A stretch of 64,000 bases of DNA from an uncultured Sulfitobacter sp. (lineage in GTDB: Bacteria > Pseudomonadota > Alphaproteobacteria > Rhodobacterales > Rhodobacteraceae). The stretch lies in NCBI GenBank assembly GCA_937138475.1, contig CAKZPD010000033.1, positions 1 through 64,000 on the forward strand, given 5' to 3'. Positions 1 to 9,391 of this stretch are shown piece after piece. Under the pieces are notes generated by a model that was given only the letters and a program-made list of their open reading frames with translations, was not told where the DNA came from and ran no database searches. A program made the position numbers and the translations under genes. The first letter of the stretch is position 1. Each line of letters opens with the position of its first letter.

Positions 1-68
1 ACCTTGCCCAAAACACCGGGTTTGCGCTGGGCGAGATCCAGAACGTTTTCAGAGATCTTACGCAATAA
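1..68 (+). CDS. C-terminal end of an unidentified protein (partial)
   Basis: Frame 3 is open from the window edge to a TAA at 66-68 and encodes the last 21 residues of a protein, ending GEIQNVFRDLTQ. The stop is directly followed by a perfect hairpin at 69-90, which supports a real gene end. The family cannot be recognised from so short a piece. It converges on glyA. Confidence 0.5.
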   Translation, partial: LAQNTGFALGEIQNVFRDLTQ

Positions 69-90
69 AACGGCGCCTCATGGCGCCGTT
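61..90 (-). terminator. Intrinsic terminator of glyA, probably bidirectional
   Basis: Perfect 9-bp stem AACGGCGCC (69-77) and GGCGCCGTT (82-90) with a TCAT loop. Read on the minus strand, after glyA, the stem is followed by TTTTATTGCG, a usable U tract. On the plus strand it is followed by the weaker TTCTGTGTT, so it may also end the partial gene at 1-68. Confidence 0.8.
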
Positions 91-111
91 CTGTGTTGGA
101 GGGTGGACCAG

Positions 112-1407
112 TTACAGGTTCGGATAGATCGGGAAACGTGCGCAGAGGTCTGCGACTTCGGCCTTGACCTTGGCTTCGACGGCGCCGTTGCCGTCTTCGC
201 CATTGGCAGCCAGGCCGTCGACCACTTCGATGATCCAGTCGGCGATCTGGCGGAATTCGACCTCGCCGAAGCCGCGGGTGGTGCCGGCGGGCGACCCCAG
301 TCGGATGCCCGACGTGATGGTCGGCTTTTCGGGATCAAACGGCACGCCGTTCTTGTTGCAGGTGATATGCGCCCGGCCCAGAGCCTTCTCGGTGGCGTTG
401 CCTTTCACCCCTTTGGGGCGCAGGTCGACCAGCACCACATGGGTGTCGGTGCCGTGGGTCACCGTGTCCAGACCGCCCTTGATCAGCTGATCCGACAGCG
501 CCTGCGCGTTGGCGATCACCTGCTTGGCATAGTCCTTGAACTCGGGCCGCAGGGCCTCGCCAAAGGCCACGGCCTTGGCCGCGATCACATGCATCAGCGG
601 GCCGCCCTGAATGCCGGGGAAGATGGCCGAGTTCACTTTCTTGGCGATATCTTCATCATTGGTCAGGATCATGCCGCCGCGCGGGCCGCGCAGGGTCTTG
701 TGGGTCGTCGTGGTCGCCACATGCGCATGGGGGAAGGGGCTGGGATGCTCGCCCGCCGCCACCAGACCGGCGAAATGCGCCATGTCCACGTGCAGATAGG
801 CGCCCACCATATCGGCGATCTGACGCATGCGGGCAAAGTCGATCTGGCGCGGGATGGCCGAGCCACCGGCGATGATCAGCTTGGGCTGGTGCTCTTTCGC
901 CAGCGCCTCGACCTGATCATAGTCCAGCATGTTGTCCTGCTGGCGCACGCCGTATTGCACCGCGTTGAACCACTTGCCCGACTGGTTCGGGCGGGCTCCG
1001 TGGGTCAGGTGGCCACCGGCATCCAGGCTCATGCCCAGAATGGTGTCGCCGGGCTTGATCAGCGCCTGAAACACGCCCTGATTGGCCTGAGAGCCGGAAT
1101 TGGGCTGCACATTGGCGAATTCACAGCCGAACAGCTGCCTGGCGCGGTCGATGGCCAGGTTTTCGGCAATGTCGACAAACTGGCAACCGCCGTAATAGCG
1201 CCGTCCGGGATAGCCTTCGGCGTATTTGTTGGTCATGATCGACCCCTGCGCCTCAAGCACGGCGGCCGAAACGATGTTTTCGCTGGCGATCAATTCGATC
1301 TCATCGCGCTGGCGGCCCAGCTCTGAGGTGATCGACGCAAAAAGTTCGGGGTCGCTGCTGGCCAGCGTATCGGTGAAAAAACCGGGGGCGCGATGTTGGG
1401 CGTTCAT
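112..1407 (-). CDS. glyA: Serine hydroxymethyltransferase
   Basis: PLP enzyme interconverting serine and glycine while loading tetrahydrofolate with a one-carbon unit; cytosolic. The 431-residue length is normal for bacterial GlyA. Visible motifs are the N-terminal ELIASEN segment (38-44), HVDMAHFAG (206-214) and the PLP-lysine motif [14 protein letters not shown] with Lys237. The ATG has AGGAG about 10 nt upstream. The gene diverges from nadK across a 164-bp region that contains a repeated 12-mer, and it ends at a strong terminator. A monocistronic unit is likely. Confidence 0.97.
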   Translation of the reverse strand: MNAQHRAPGFFTDTLASSDPELFASITSELGRQRDEIELIASENIVSAAVLEAQGSIMTNKYAEGYPGRRYYGGCQFVDIAENLAIDRARQLFGCEFANVQPNSGSQANQGVFQALIKPGDTILGMSLDAGGHLTHGARPNQSGKWFNAVQYGVRQQDNMLDYDQVEALAKEHQPKLIIAGGSAIPRQIDFARMRQIADMVGAYLHVDMAHFAGLVAAGEHPSPFPHAHVATTTTHKTLRGPRGGMILTNDEDIAKKVNSAIFPGIQGGPLMHVIAAKAVAFGEALRPEFKDYAKQVIANAQALSDQLIKGGLDTVTHGTDTHVVLVDLRPKGVKGNATEKALGRAHITCNKNGVPFDPEKPTITSGIRLGSPAGTTRGFGEVEFRQIADWIIEVVDGLAANGEDGNGAVEAKVKAEVADLCARFPIYPNL

Positions 1408-1440
1408 GGATGTGCTCCTGACTCAGGTTGCTGATTTCTG

Positions 1441-1568
1441 CGGTTTCGTATCGGAAACCGGGGCACGGGGAAAGACGGGAATGCGACCTGTTGACTTAAT
1501 CTTGCGGCAATGCTGGCAGTTCTGGAAAGAATGTGCTTGTTTCGGCGCATTCCTTGCGTATCGGAAAC
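1441..1568. promoter_or_regulatory. glyA-nadK divergent intergenic region with repeated 12-mer
   Basis: CGTATCGGAAAC occurs twice here in the same orientation, at 1447-1458 and 1557-1568. The first copy overlaps an inverted repeat (CGGTTTC 1441-1447, GAAACCG 1454-1460). The second ends 3 nt before the nadK ATG. Both lie between divergent start codons, so a shared regulator site is possible. No matching regulator was identified and no clear -35/-10 pair was found. Confidence 0.3.
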
Positions 1569-1571
1569 ATT

Positions 1572-2333
1572 ATGTCGCTTCAGATTGCCTTCACCGCAAG
1601 CCGCACCGATGTGGCCCAGACCGCGCGCGCGGTGCTGGTGACGCGCTATGGCAACGCGCCGTTGGATCAGGCCGACGTGATTGTGGCGCTGGGCGGCGAT
1701 GGGTTCATGCTGCAAACGCTGCACGCGACGCAACATCTGAACACACCGGTCTATGGGATGAACCGCGGAACAATCGGGTTCTTGATGAACACCTATTCCG
1801 AAAGCGATCTGCCACAACGCCTAAGCGAGGCGGAACAGCAGTCGCTGAACCCGTTGGCGATGCAGGCCACGCAGATGGATGGCACGCAATCCCATGCGCT
1901 GGCCATCAACGAGGTGTCCTTGCTGCGCGCCGGTCCACAAGCGGCCAAGCTGCGGGTGACGGTGGATGGGCGCCTGCGGATGCAGGAATTGGTTTGCGAT
2001 GGGGCGTTGGTGGCAACGCCGGCCGGATCAACGGCCTATAACTACTCGGCGCATGGTCCGATTATCCCCATCGGCGCCGAGGTTCTGGCCCTGACCGCGA
2101 TGAGCGCCTTTCGCCCCCGGCGCTGGCGCGGGGCGCTGTTGCCCAAGACGGCTCTGGTGCGGTTCGACGTTCTTGAGCCGGACAAGCGCCCGGTCATGGC
2201 CGATGCTGATGCGCGATCCTTTCGCAACGTCGCCAGCGTGGAAATCCGGTCAGAGCCAAGCATCGAACATAAGATCCTTTTTGATCCCGGCCATGGCCTT
2301 GAAGAACGGCTGATTTCCGAACAGTTCACATAA
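1572..2333 (+). CDS. nadK: NAD kinase
   Basis: ATP-dependent phosphorylation of NAD to NADP. The 253-residue product has the NAD-kinase hallmarks: the GGDGFML motif near residue 40, NRGTIGFLMN, a catalytic-site Asn-Glu pair in ALAINEVSL and the ATPAGSTAYNYSAHGP loop. The ATG at 1572 is preferred over an upstream in-frame TTG at 1533 because the Rossmann-like MSLQIAFTAS start fits the family. The ribosome site is weak (GGAAAC) and overlaps one copy of the intergenic 12-mer. It is divergent from glyA. Confidence 0.93.
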   Translation: MSLQIAFTASRTDVAQTARAVLVTRYGNAPLDQADVIVALGGDGFMLQTLHATQHLNTPVYGMNRGTIGFLMNTYSESDLPQRLSEAEQQSLNPLAMQATQMDGTQSHALAINEVSLLRAGPQAAKLRVTVDGRLRMQELVCDGALVATPAGSTAYNYSAHGPIIPIGAEVLALTAMSAFRPRRWRGALLPKTALVRFDVLEPDKRPVMADADARSFRNVASVEIRSEPSIEHKILFDPGHGLEERLISEQFT

Positions 2334-2368
2334 GATCCGCAACAGACCGGCATTTCGTGCTAGGATTG

Positions 2369-2398
2369 CCCCCTTTCAAGGTGATTTGGTTAAGGGGG
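2369..2398 (+). promoter_or_regulatory. Hairpin that would bury a ribosome-binding site
   Basis: CCCCCTT (2369-2375) pairs perfectly with AAGGGGG (2392-2398) across a 16-nt loop. The right arm is the only Shine-Dalgarno-like sequence for the gene whose ATG is at 2403 (spacing 4 nt). The fold would therefore hide the ribosome site. The structure is seen in the sequence; regulation through it is inferred. Confidence 0.4.
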
Positions 2399-2402
2399 TC
2401 TT

Positions 2403-3437
2403 ATGGCGTTTTACCGCTCTCTCATGAATGAACAACTTTATCCGCGCGGGACACAGCGACCGGGGCAGGCGGGGTGGATCGCCAACAAGCTGCTTGGCCT
2501 GCGCCAAGCGCTCAGGGTGCAGATCACCGCGCAGCGCAAAGCCAATTCATTGATTCTGGGATCGTGGAACATCCGTCATTTTGACGGTGGTCGCCTGCGC
2601 CTGCCTGAAAGCTATCATTACATCGCCGAGATCATTGACCATTTCGATATCTGCGCCATCCAAGAGGTCAAAGACCTGCGCGCCATGGACCGGCTGGTGG
2701 GGTTGTTGGGGCCGAACTGGCGCTATTTTGTCAATGACAGCACGGGCGGCGGGCGCGGTAATCACGAACGCATGGCCTTTGTCTATAACCGCGACAAACT
2801 GCGATTTCGCAATCTGATCGGTGAACTGGTGCTGCCGCAGGGGGCGCTGCCGGGCGGGGAACAGATTGGCCGAACACCCTTTTTTGCCGCCTTTCAGGCC
2901 GGTTGGTTCCGTTTTACCCTGTGTTCGGCCCATATTGTGTTCAAAGAGGTCAAGAACCGTCCGCAGCGCCATCAGGAAATCAGCCAGATCGCACAGGTTC
3001 TGGCCAGCCGCGCCCAAGCCGATGACGAGGTGCATATATTGCTGGGCGACATGAATATCGTCAATCGCAGCGATGCCGGGTTTCGCGCGTTGACTGAAAA
3101 CGGGTTCACGGTGCCCGACATCGGGCCGACCGCGTTGTCGGGGGGCAAATACTATGATCAGATTGCTTTTGCCGGGCCGCAGGATGTAACGCATATGCTG
3201 GCGCACGGGGTGGTGCACTGGCAAGATCATGTGTTCCGCGACGACGAGGCCGAGGATTATCACGATATCGCGGCAACCATTCGCAGCGCCCCGAACACCG
3301 GCAAGCCCTATGGCAACTGGGCGCGCAGCTTCAAAAGCTGGCGCACCCATGAAATGTCGGACCACCTGCCGATCTGGATCGAGCTTGAGGTGGATTATTC
3401 CGACGACTATCTGCGGCGCATCGCGCGCCCGGCTTAG
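2403..3437 (+). CDS. Endonuclease/exonuclease/phosphatase-family protein
   Basis: A 344-residue member of the DNase I-like EEP superfamily of metal-dependent phosphodiesterases. The active-site series is present: SWNIRHF (Asn near residue 56), AIQEVKD (metal Glu near 81), LLGDMNI (Asp/Asn) and the C-terminal MSDHLPIWIEL (Asp-His). There is no signal peptide or membrane segment, so it is probably cytosolic. The substrate (nucleic acid, phospholipid or other phosphodiester) cannot be told from sequence. It follows nadK by 69 bp and overlaps convergent prpE by 4 nt. Confidence 0.85.
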   Translation: MAFYRSLMNEQLYPRGTQRPGQAGWIANKLLGLRQALRVQITAQRKANSLILGSWNIRHFDGGRLRLPESYHYIAEIIDHFDICAIQEVKDLRAMDRLVGLLGPNWRYFVNDSTGGGRGNHERMAFVYNRDKLRFRNLIGELVLPQGALPGGEQIGRTPFFAAFQAGWFRFTLCSAHIVFKEVKNRPQRHQEISQIAQVLASRAQADDEVHILLGDMNIVNRSDAGFRALTENGFTVPDIGPTALSGGKYYDQIAFAGPQDVTHMLAHGVVHWQDHVFRDDEAEDYHDIAATIRSAPNTGKPYGNWARSFKSWRTHEMSDHLPIWIELEVDYSDDYLRRIARPA

Positions 3438-5329
3438 CCGGATTTGGCAAAGCCAAGGGTTTGCAGCGCGCCGCGGATTTCATCCAAAATCGCCGGATCG
3501 TCGATGGTGGCAGGCATCTTAAAGCTTGCGCCATCGGCGATTTTGACCATGGTGGCGCGCAAAATCTTGCCCGACCGGGTTTTGGGCAGGCGGTCCACCA
3601 CCACGGCCAGCTTGAACGCGGCCACCGGGCCGATTTTTTCGCGGATCAGTTTGACACATTCGGCGGTGATGTCGGCATGTGGGCGATTGACGCCCTTGGT
3701 CAAACAGACAAATCCGACGGGCGCTTGGCCTTTCAGCGCGTCTGACACCCCGATCACCGCGCATTCTGCGACGTCGGGATGATTGGCCAGCACTTCTTCC
3801 ATTGCGCCCGTGGACAAACGGTGGCCGGCGACATTGATCACATCATCTGTGCGCGCCATGATGTACAGATAGCCGTCCTTGTCGATCATCCCCGCATCGC
3901 CGGTTTCATAATAGCCGGGAAAGGTCTGAAGATAGCTTTTGCGAAAACGCTCGGGGGCATTCCAAAGGGTTGGCAACGTGCCCGGCGGCAGCGGCAGTTT
4001 GATCGCGATGGCGCCCAATGTGTCCGGGGGCAGGGCATGGCCTGCGTCGTCCAGTATCTTGATGTCATATCCGGGCATCGCGACCGAAGGGCTGCCGACC
4101 TTGACGGGCAGGGGATCCAGCCCCATCGGGTTGGCCGCAATGGAATAGCCGGTCTCGGTTTGCCACCAGTGGTCGATGACCGGAATGTTCAGCAAATCCT
4201 GTGCCCAATGGATGGTGTCCGGGTCGGCGCGTTCGCCGGCCAGATACAGCGTGCGCAGGCAGCTGATATCGTATTTGGCCTTTTCCAGCCCCTTGGGGTC
4301 TTCGCGTTTGACCGCGCGGATCGCGGTTGGCGCGGTGAAAAAGCTGCGCACGTTATGTTCGGAAATTACCCGCCAAAAGGTGCCGGCATCCGGGGTGCCA
4401 ACGGGTTTGCCTTCGAAAACGATGGTGGTGTTGCCATGCACCAGCGGCCCATAGCAGATATAGGAATGCCCCACGACCCACCCCACATCAGACGCGGCCC
4501 AGAACACGTCGCCCGGATCGACGTTATAGATGTTCTTCATCGTCCAGTTCAGCGCAACCAGATGTCCGCCGGTGTGGCGCACGACCCCCTTAGGCGCACC
4601 GGTGGTGCCGGATGTGTAAAGGATATAGGCCGGATGATTGCCTTCGACCGGGACACAGGCGGCCGGGGCGGCCTTGGCAGTTTCGCTTTGCCAATCCAGA
4701 TCGCGCCCCGGTATCATCGTGGCGCTGGCTTGGGGGCGCTGCAAGATCAGGCAGACATCGGGCTTGTGCGCGGCCAGATCAATCGCCCCGTCCAGCAATG
4801 GCTTGTATTCCACCACCCGGCCCGGTTCCAACCCGCACGAGGCCGCAAGCACCGCCTTGGGTGCGCAATCATCTATCCGCACGGCCAGTTCGCTGGCGGC
4901 AAAGCCGCCGAACACGACCGAATGCACCGCGCCAATGCGCGCACAGGCCAGCATCGCTTCAAGGGCTTCGGGGACCATGGGCATATAGATGATAACCCGG
5001 TCGCCTTTTGTGACCCCATTGGCAACCAAAGCACCGGCCAGCCGCGCCACCTTGTCTTGCAGTTGCGCAAAGCTTAGTGATGATTTGGTGCCGGTGATCG
5101 GGCTGTCGTGAATAATCGCCAGCTGATCGCCGCGGCCGTTCTCCACATGGCGATCGACGGCGTTATAGCAACCATTGACCATGCCGTCAGCGAACCATTC
5201 ATAAAGATCATCGCCAAGATCAGACAGGGCGCGACTGGGCGTGCGATCCCAGGAAATCGCCTTGGCGGCGTCCATCCAAAAGGTCTCGGGGTCCGTCAAA
5301 CTGGCGGAATAGATGTCTTGATAGCTCAT
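3434..5329 (-). CDS. prpE: Propionyl-CoA synthetase
   Basis: AMP-forming ligase activating propionate (or acetate) to its CoA thioester. The 631-residue protein has the adenylate-forming signature YTSGTTGAPKGV, the A5-type HWWQTETG motif, YYETGDAG, and the C-terminal acetylation-regulated lysine motif PKTRSGKILR. The N-terminal DPETFWMDAA segment and the overall length match PrpE better than Acs. It lies downstream of maeB on the same strand (116-bp gap). The 3' end overlaps the convergent EEP gene. It would feed propionyl-CoA to the methylmalonyl-CoA route; those genes are not in this window. Confidence 0.92.
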   Translation of the reverse strand: MSYQDIYSASLTDPETFWMDAAKAISWDRTPSRALSDLGDDLYEWFADGMVNGCYNAVDRHVENGRGDQLAIIHDSPITGTKSSLSFAQLQDKVARLAGALVANGVTKGDRVIIYMPMVPEALEAMLACARIGAVHSVVFGGFAASELAVRIDDCAPKAVLAASCGLEPGRVVEYKPLLDGAIDLAAHKPDVCLILQRPQASATMIPGRDLDWQSETAKAAPAACVPVEGNHPAYILYTSGTTGAPKGVVRHTGGHLVALNWTMKNIYNVDPGDVFWAASDVGWVVGHSYICYGPLVHGNTTIVFEGKPVGTPDAGTFWRVISEHNVRSFFTAPTAIRAVKREDPKGLEKAKYDISCLRTLYLAGERADPDTIHWAQDLLNIPVIDHWWQTETGYSIAANPMGLDPLPVKVGSPSVAMPGYDIKILDDAGHALPPDTLGAIAIKLPLPPGTLPTLWNAPERFRKSYLQTFPGYYETGDAGMIDKDGYLYIMARTDDVINVAGHRLSTGAMEEVLANHPDVAECAVIGVSDALKGQAPVGFVCLTKGVNRPHADITAECVKLIREKIGPVAAFKLAVVVDRLPKTRSGKILRATMVKIADGASFKMPATIDDPAILDEIRGALQTLGFAKSG

Positions 5330-5445
5330 TTCGGCGCTCCCTTATTGGTCCCGGCGGGCAGGTTTGCGCCATTTATGCGCGGCGACGGCAAGGGCGCAAG
5401 GCCGGTTTGCCCGGTTCTGGCGGGCAAATCGACGCAATTGGGGGG

Positions 5446-7719
5446 CTAGCCGTAATGGGCGACGGGGGTTCCGGCGATGGCGCTCATGTTCAAAAGACCG
5501 CGCGCGGTGATCGACGGGGTGACGATATGCGCCCGGTTGCCCATGCCCATCAGGATTGGGCCGACCTCAAGCCCGTTTGCCTTGACTTTCAGGATGTTGC
5601 GGACACCGCTGGCCGCATCGGCATGGGCAAAGATCAACACATTCGCCGGCCCGTCCATCCGGTTGCACGGCAGGATGCGCGCGCGCAGTTCGGGATCAAG
5701 GGCGGCGTCGATATTCATTTCGCCCTCATAGCAGAAATCGCGGGGCGTGCTGTCCAGCAGGGCCATTGCCTCGCGCACCCGTTTGCCAGAGCCATCGGAT
5801 TGATTGCCAAATTGCGATTGCGAACACAGCGCGACCTTGGGTTCGATGCCGAACCGGCGCACATGGCGCGCGGCGCCAATGGCGATATCGGCCAGCTGTT
5901 CTGGTGTGGGCCGGGAATGCACATGGGTATCGGCGATGAACAATGGCCCGTCCTCAAGGATCATCATCGACAACCCGCCGCTGGGGCGCAAGGCGTCGGT
6001 GCCCAGAACTTGGGTGACATAGTTCAAATGCCAGCGGAATTCGCCAAAGGTGCCGCAGATCAGGCTGTCGGCCTCTTGCCGGTGCACCATGACGGCGCCG
6101 ATCGCGGTGGTGTTGGTGCGCATGATCGCGCGGGCCAGATCAGGCGACACGCCGCGCCGGGCCATCAGGGTATGATAGGTGCCCCAATAATCGCGATAGC
6201 GCGGATCGTTTTCGGGATTGACCAAATCGACATCTTGGCCAAGGCGGATTGTCAGGCCGGCCCGCTCGATCCGGCTTTCGATGACATCGGGGCGACCAAT
6301 CAGGATCGGCCTTTCGGTTGTTTCCTCAAGCATCGCCTGCGAGGCGCGCAGCACGCGTTCGTCTTCGCCTTCGGCAAAGACAATACGGCGCGCGGTGGCC
6401 CGCGCGGCCTGAAACACCGGCCGCATCAGCATGGCGGATTTGAACACCGATCCATCCAGCTTGTGGCGATAGCCCTCAAGATCGGCGATGGGCCGTTTGG
6501 CAACGCCGGTTTCCATCGCGGCCCGCGCCACGGCCAGAGATACGACCCCGACAAGGCGGGGATCAAAAGGCTTGGGGATCAGATAATCCGCACCAAAGGT
6601 CAGCTGTTCGCCCTGATAGGCGGCGGCGGCCTCGGCGCTGGTGGTGGCGCGCGCCAGTTCGGCGATGGCGTCAACGCACGCCAGCTGCATTTCCGTGTTG
6701 ATCGTCGTCGCCCCCACATCCAGCGCACCGCGGAAAATGAACGGAAAACACAGCACGTTGTTGACTTGGTTAGGGAAATCAGACCGACCCGTGGCAATGA
6801 TCGCATCTGGGGCGACCGCGCGTGCCAGATCGGGCAGGATCTCGGGTGTTGGGTTGGCCAGGGCAAAAATGATCGGGCGTTGGGCCATCTGTGCGACCAT
6901 TTCTTGCGATAACACGCCCGGCCCTGACAGGCCCAAAAACAGATCGGCATCTGGGATCACATCGCCCAGGCTGCGCAGATCGCTGTCTTGGGCGAATTCG
7001 GACTTGATCGGGTTCATGTCGATCTCGCGGCCCGTATAGACCAGCCCGTGAATGTCGCACAGCCAGATATTTTGCCGCTTGACCCCCATTTTGACCAACA
7101 TATTCAGGCAAGCAATCCCCGCCGCCCCGCCGCCGGTCGAGACGATCTTGATGTCTTCAAACCGCTTGCCGGCGACGTGCAGCGCGTTCTTGACCGCCGC
7201 CCCGACAACGATGGCGGTGCCGTGCTGATCGTCGTGGAACACCGGAATGTTCATCCGCTCGCGGCAAATTCGTTCAACGGTAAAGCAATCTGGCGCTTTG
7301 ATATCTTCAAGATTGATCGCCCCAAAGGTCGGTTCCAGCGCACAGACCAGATCAGCCAGCTTTTCCGGGTCGCTTTCGTTCAATTCGATGTCAAAGCAAT
7401 CAATGCTGGCGAATTTCTTGAACAAAACCGCCTTGCCTTCCATCACCGGTTTGGAGGCCAGGGCGCCAATGTTACCCAACCCCAGCACAGCCGATCCATT
7501 CGACACGACGCCGACCAGGTTGCCACGGCTGGTGAAACGCGCGGCGTTTTCGGGATCGGCTTTGATTTCAAGGCAGGCCTCGGCGACGCCGGGGGAATAG
7601 GCGCGCGCCAAATCACGCCCATTGGCCAAGGGCTTGGTTGCGCGCACTTCCAGCTTACCGGGTTTGGGGAATTCGTGATATTCTAAGGCGGCATTTCGTA
7701 GCTTGGATGTATCGGTCAT
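5446..7719 (-). CDS. maeB: NADP-dependent malic enzyme with phosphotransacetylase-like domain
   Basis: Decarboxylates malate to pyruvate with NADP reduction, an anaplerotic and gluconeogenic node. The 757-residue protein has the two-part MaeB build. An N-terminal malic-enzyme domain (about 1-420) contains [21 protein letters not shown] and the [10 protein letters not shown] segment. A C-terminal phosphate-acetyltransferase-like domain (about 430-757) is usually regulatory rather than catalytic. ATG at 7719 is chosen over an in-frame TTG 18 nt upstream because AAGGG sits at proper spacing before it. A 20-bp palindrome at 7739-7758 lies in the promoter. Confidence 0.95.
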   Translation of the reverse strand: MTDTSKLRNAALEYHEFPKPGKLEVRATKPLANGRDLARAYSPGVAEACLEIKADPENAARFTSRGNLVGVVSNGSAVLGLGNIGALASKPVMEGKAVLFKKFASIDCFDIELNESDPEKLADLVCALEPTFGAINLEDIKAPDCFTVERICRERMNIPVFHDDQHGTAIVVGAAVKNALHVAGKRFEDIKIVSTGGGAAGIACLNMLVKMGVKRQNIWLCDIHGLVYTGREIDMNPIKSEFAQDSDLRSLGDVIPDADLFLGLSGPGVLSQEMVAQMAQRPIIFALANPTPEILPDLARAVAPDAIIATGRSDFPNQVNNVLCFPFIFRGALDVGATTINTEMQLACVDAIAELARATTSAEAAAAYQGEQLTFGADYLIPKPFDPRLVGVVSLAVARAAMETGVAKRPIADLEGYRHKLDGSVFKSAMLMRPVFQAARATARRIVFAEGEDERVLRASQAMLEETTERPILIGRPDVIESRIERAGLTIRLGQDVDLVNPENDPRYRDYWGTYHTLMARRGVSPDLARAIMRTNTTAIGAVMVHRQEADSLICGTFGEFRWHLNYVTQVLGTDALRPSGGLSMMILEDGPLFIADTHVHSRPTPEQLADIAIGAARHVRRFGIEPKVALCSQSQFGNQSDGSGKRVREAMALLDSTPRDFCYEGEMNIDAALDPELRARILPCNRMDGPANVLIFAHADAASGVRNILKVKANGLEVGPILMGMGNRAHIVTPSITARGLLNMSAIAGTPVAHYG

Positions 7720-7738
7720 GATCTGGCCCTTGTTCAAT

Positions 7739-7758
7739 ATAGTTTAGCGTTAAACTAT
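7739..7758 (-). promoter_or_regulatory. Palindromic operator upstream of maeB
   Basis: Perfect inverted repeat ATAGTTTA (7739-7746) and TAAACTAT (7751-7758) around GCGT, with a central CG step as is typical of LacI-family operators. It lies 20-39 nt upstream of the maeB start. The core TTAGCGTTAA resembles the TTAGCG-type site described for CceR, the LacI-type regulator of central carbon metabolism in Rhodobacter sphaeroides. Assignment to CceR is inference. Confidence 0.5.
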
Positions 7759-7901
7759 TTTTGCGCGCAGGCCAAGCCGAAGTTTTCCTGGCCGGGTGCG
7801 CTGTGGCAAAATCTTGCAGGGGCCCCTGGGGTTTGGCTTGTCAAAGCCCGCAGTGGCGCGCAGTATCGCCATTGGTGACATGCGAAGGAAAATGAGCATT
7901 T

Positions 7902-8996
7902 ATGAGTCAGATCAAGGCCGAAATGCGCCTGCCCACCCAAGAGCTGCGCGAAGATATTCCCTTTTATACCAAAGTGTTGGGGATGCGAATGGACAGCATC
8001 TATCCGGCGGATGATCCGCAGGTTGCGGTGTTTTCGGGCCACGGGCTGCGGGTGCGGATCGAAAAAGGCGCCCCCGAGGCGCCGGGAACGCTGCGGATAT
8101 TGACCGACGATCCAGACGGGTTTGCAGGCGGTGCGCGCCGGCTTGAGGCGCCCAACGGCACCATCGTTGAGATCGCCCCCCTTAATGCCCCGCTTTACCT
8201 GCCGCCCACGGCCCACAGCTTTGTGGTGCGACGTCTGGCAGATCAGGCCCCTTGGGTCATTGGGCGCGCGGGGATGCATTACCGGGATCTGATTCCTGAC
8301 CGGCTTGGCGGTTCGATCATCGCCAGCCACATTCGCATACCTGACGGCGGGCCGGTGCCGGATATGGTGCATTACCATACGGTCGGGTTTCAGTTGATAT
8401 TTTGTTACCGGGGCTGGGTGGATTTGGTCTATGAGGATCAGGGCGATCCGTTCCGTCTTTATGCCGGGAACTGCGTTATTCAGCCGCCCGAGATACGCCA
8501 CAAGGTCTTGTTTGCCAGCGACAATATCGAAGTGATCGAAATCGGCGTGCCGGCCGAGCATGTGACCACGATTGACCATGATATGGTTTTGCCCAACGGG
8601 CCGGCCAACCCGGACCGTGTATTTCAGGGCCAAAAGTTCGTGCATCACCGGGCCGATGACGCAATTTGGAAGCCGTTTCGTCTGGCCGGATTTTCTGCGC
8701 GCGACACCTTGATCGCCGAAAATACCGGCAATGTCGCGGGGGTGCATGTGGTGCGCCCCGATGGGCACCCCACAAGTTGGAGCACGCACAGCGGCGATAT
8801 TCTCTTTACCTTTGTGATGCAGGGCGCGATGACGCTTGAGGGCGAAGGGCGCGACCCCCATGATCTGGCGCCCGGCGATGCCTTTGTGATCCCGCCTGGT
8901 ATGTCGGTGCGTTATGGCGCGCCCAGCGACGATCTTGAGCTGCTTGAGGTGTCGCTGCCGGGGGTGTTTGAAACCGCACAAAGGGGGCACCTATGA
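7902..8996 (+). CDS. VOC-like plus double-cupin protein of unknown function
   Basis: A 364-residue protein. Residues 1-95 look like one glyoxalase/VOC module (ELREDIPFYTKVLGMRMDS, then AVFSGHGLRVRIEK). Residues 140-235 form a cupin half (MVHYHTVGFQLIFCYRGW, then AGNCVIQPPEIRHKV). Residues 270-360 form a second half (GDILFTFVMQGAMTLEG, then APGDAFVIPPGMSVRY). It starts the deo-type operon and overlaps cdd by ATGA, so expression with nucleoside catabolism is likely. A sugar-phosphate isomerase or sensor role is conceivable, but nothing in the sequence proves it. The start is ATG at 7902; no classical ribosome site is clear. Confidence 0.75.
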   Translation: MSQIKAEMRLPTQELREDIPFYTKVLGMRMDSIYPADDPQVAVFSGHGLRVRIEKGAPEAPGTLRILTDDPDGFAGGARRLEAPNGTIVEIAPLNAPLYLPPTAHSFVVRRLADQAPWVIGRAGMHYRDLIPDRLGGSIIASHIRIPDGGPVPDMVHYHTVGFQLIFCYRGWVDLVYEDQGDPFRLYAGNCVIQPPEIRHKVLFASDNIEVIEIGVPAEHVTTIDHDMVLPNGPANPDRVFQGQKFVHHRADDAIWKPFRLAGFSARDTLIAENTGNVAGVHVVRPDGHPTSWSTHSGDILFTFVMQGAMTLEGEGRDPHDLAPGDAFVIPPGMSVRYGAPSDDLELLEVSLPGVFETAQRGHL

Positions 8997-9391
8997 TGAG
9001 CCAAGATTTACAAACCGCCGCGACCCAGGTGCGCGAACGGGCCTATGCGCCGTATTCGGGGTTCAAGGTTGGCGCTGCGGTGCGGGCCGCTTCGGGGGCG
9101 GTCTATGTGGGCTGCAACGTCGAGAACGTGGCCTATCCCGAGGGCACCTGCGCCGAGGCAGGGGCCATTGCCGCCATGATCGCCGCGGGGGACAGCCAAC
9201 TGACCGAAGTTTTTGTGATCGCAGACAGCCCCGAGCCGGTAACGCCCTGTGGCGGGTGCCGTCAAAAGCTGGCGGAGTTTGGCGGCGGGGATGTGCCCGT
9301 CACGATGGCCACGCTGGGCGGGGTGCATGTGACACGCCCCCTGGCCGATCTGTTGCCGGGCGCCTTTTCCGCCCACCACATGGAGGCCTGA
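8993..9391 (+). CDS. cdd: Cytidine deaminase
   Basis: Zinc enzyme deaminating cytidine and deoxycytidine to uridine and deoxyuridine. The 132-residue length fits the small tetrameric type. The zinc and catalytic motifs CAEAGAI (Cys-Ala-Glu) and PCGGCRQ are intact, with YAPYSGFKVGAA at the N-terminus. It overlaps the preceding VOC-bicupin gene by 4 nt and deoA by 1 nt (TGATG), indicating translational coupling in a pyrimidine-salvage operon. A second ATG 3 nt downstream is an equally possible start. Confidence 0.96.
   Translation: MMSQDLQTAATQVRERAYAPYSGFKVGAAVRAASGAVYVGCNVENVAYPEGTCAEAGAIAAMIAAGDSQLTEVFVIADSPEPVTPCGGCRQKLAEFGGGDVPVTMATLGGVHVTRPLADLLPGAFSAHHMEA

Noticed and set aside
4-1326. 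Long open frame antisense to glyA (440 codons)
   Set aside because: Shadow of glyA in high-GC DNA; its translation matches no family, while the opposite strand encodes an unmistakable GlyA. The same applies to long frames at 3779-5077, 5407-6912, 9262-10662, 17357-18652, 21868-22977, 36414-37769 and 56798-58240.
1491-1496. TTGACT as a -35 box between glyA and nadK
   Set aside because: The sequence 17 bp downstream (TGGCAG) is not a -10 element.
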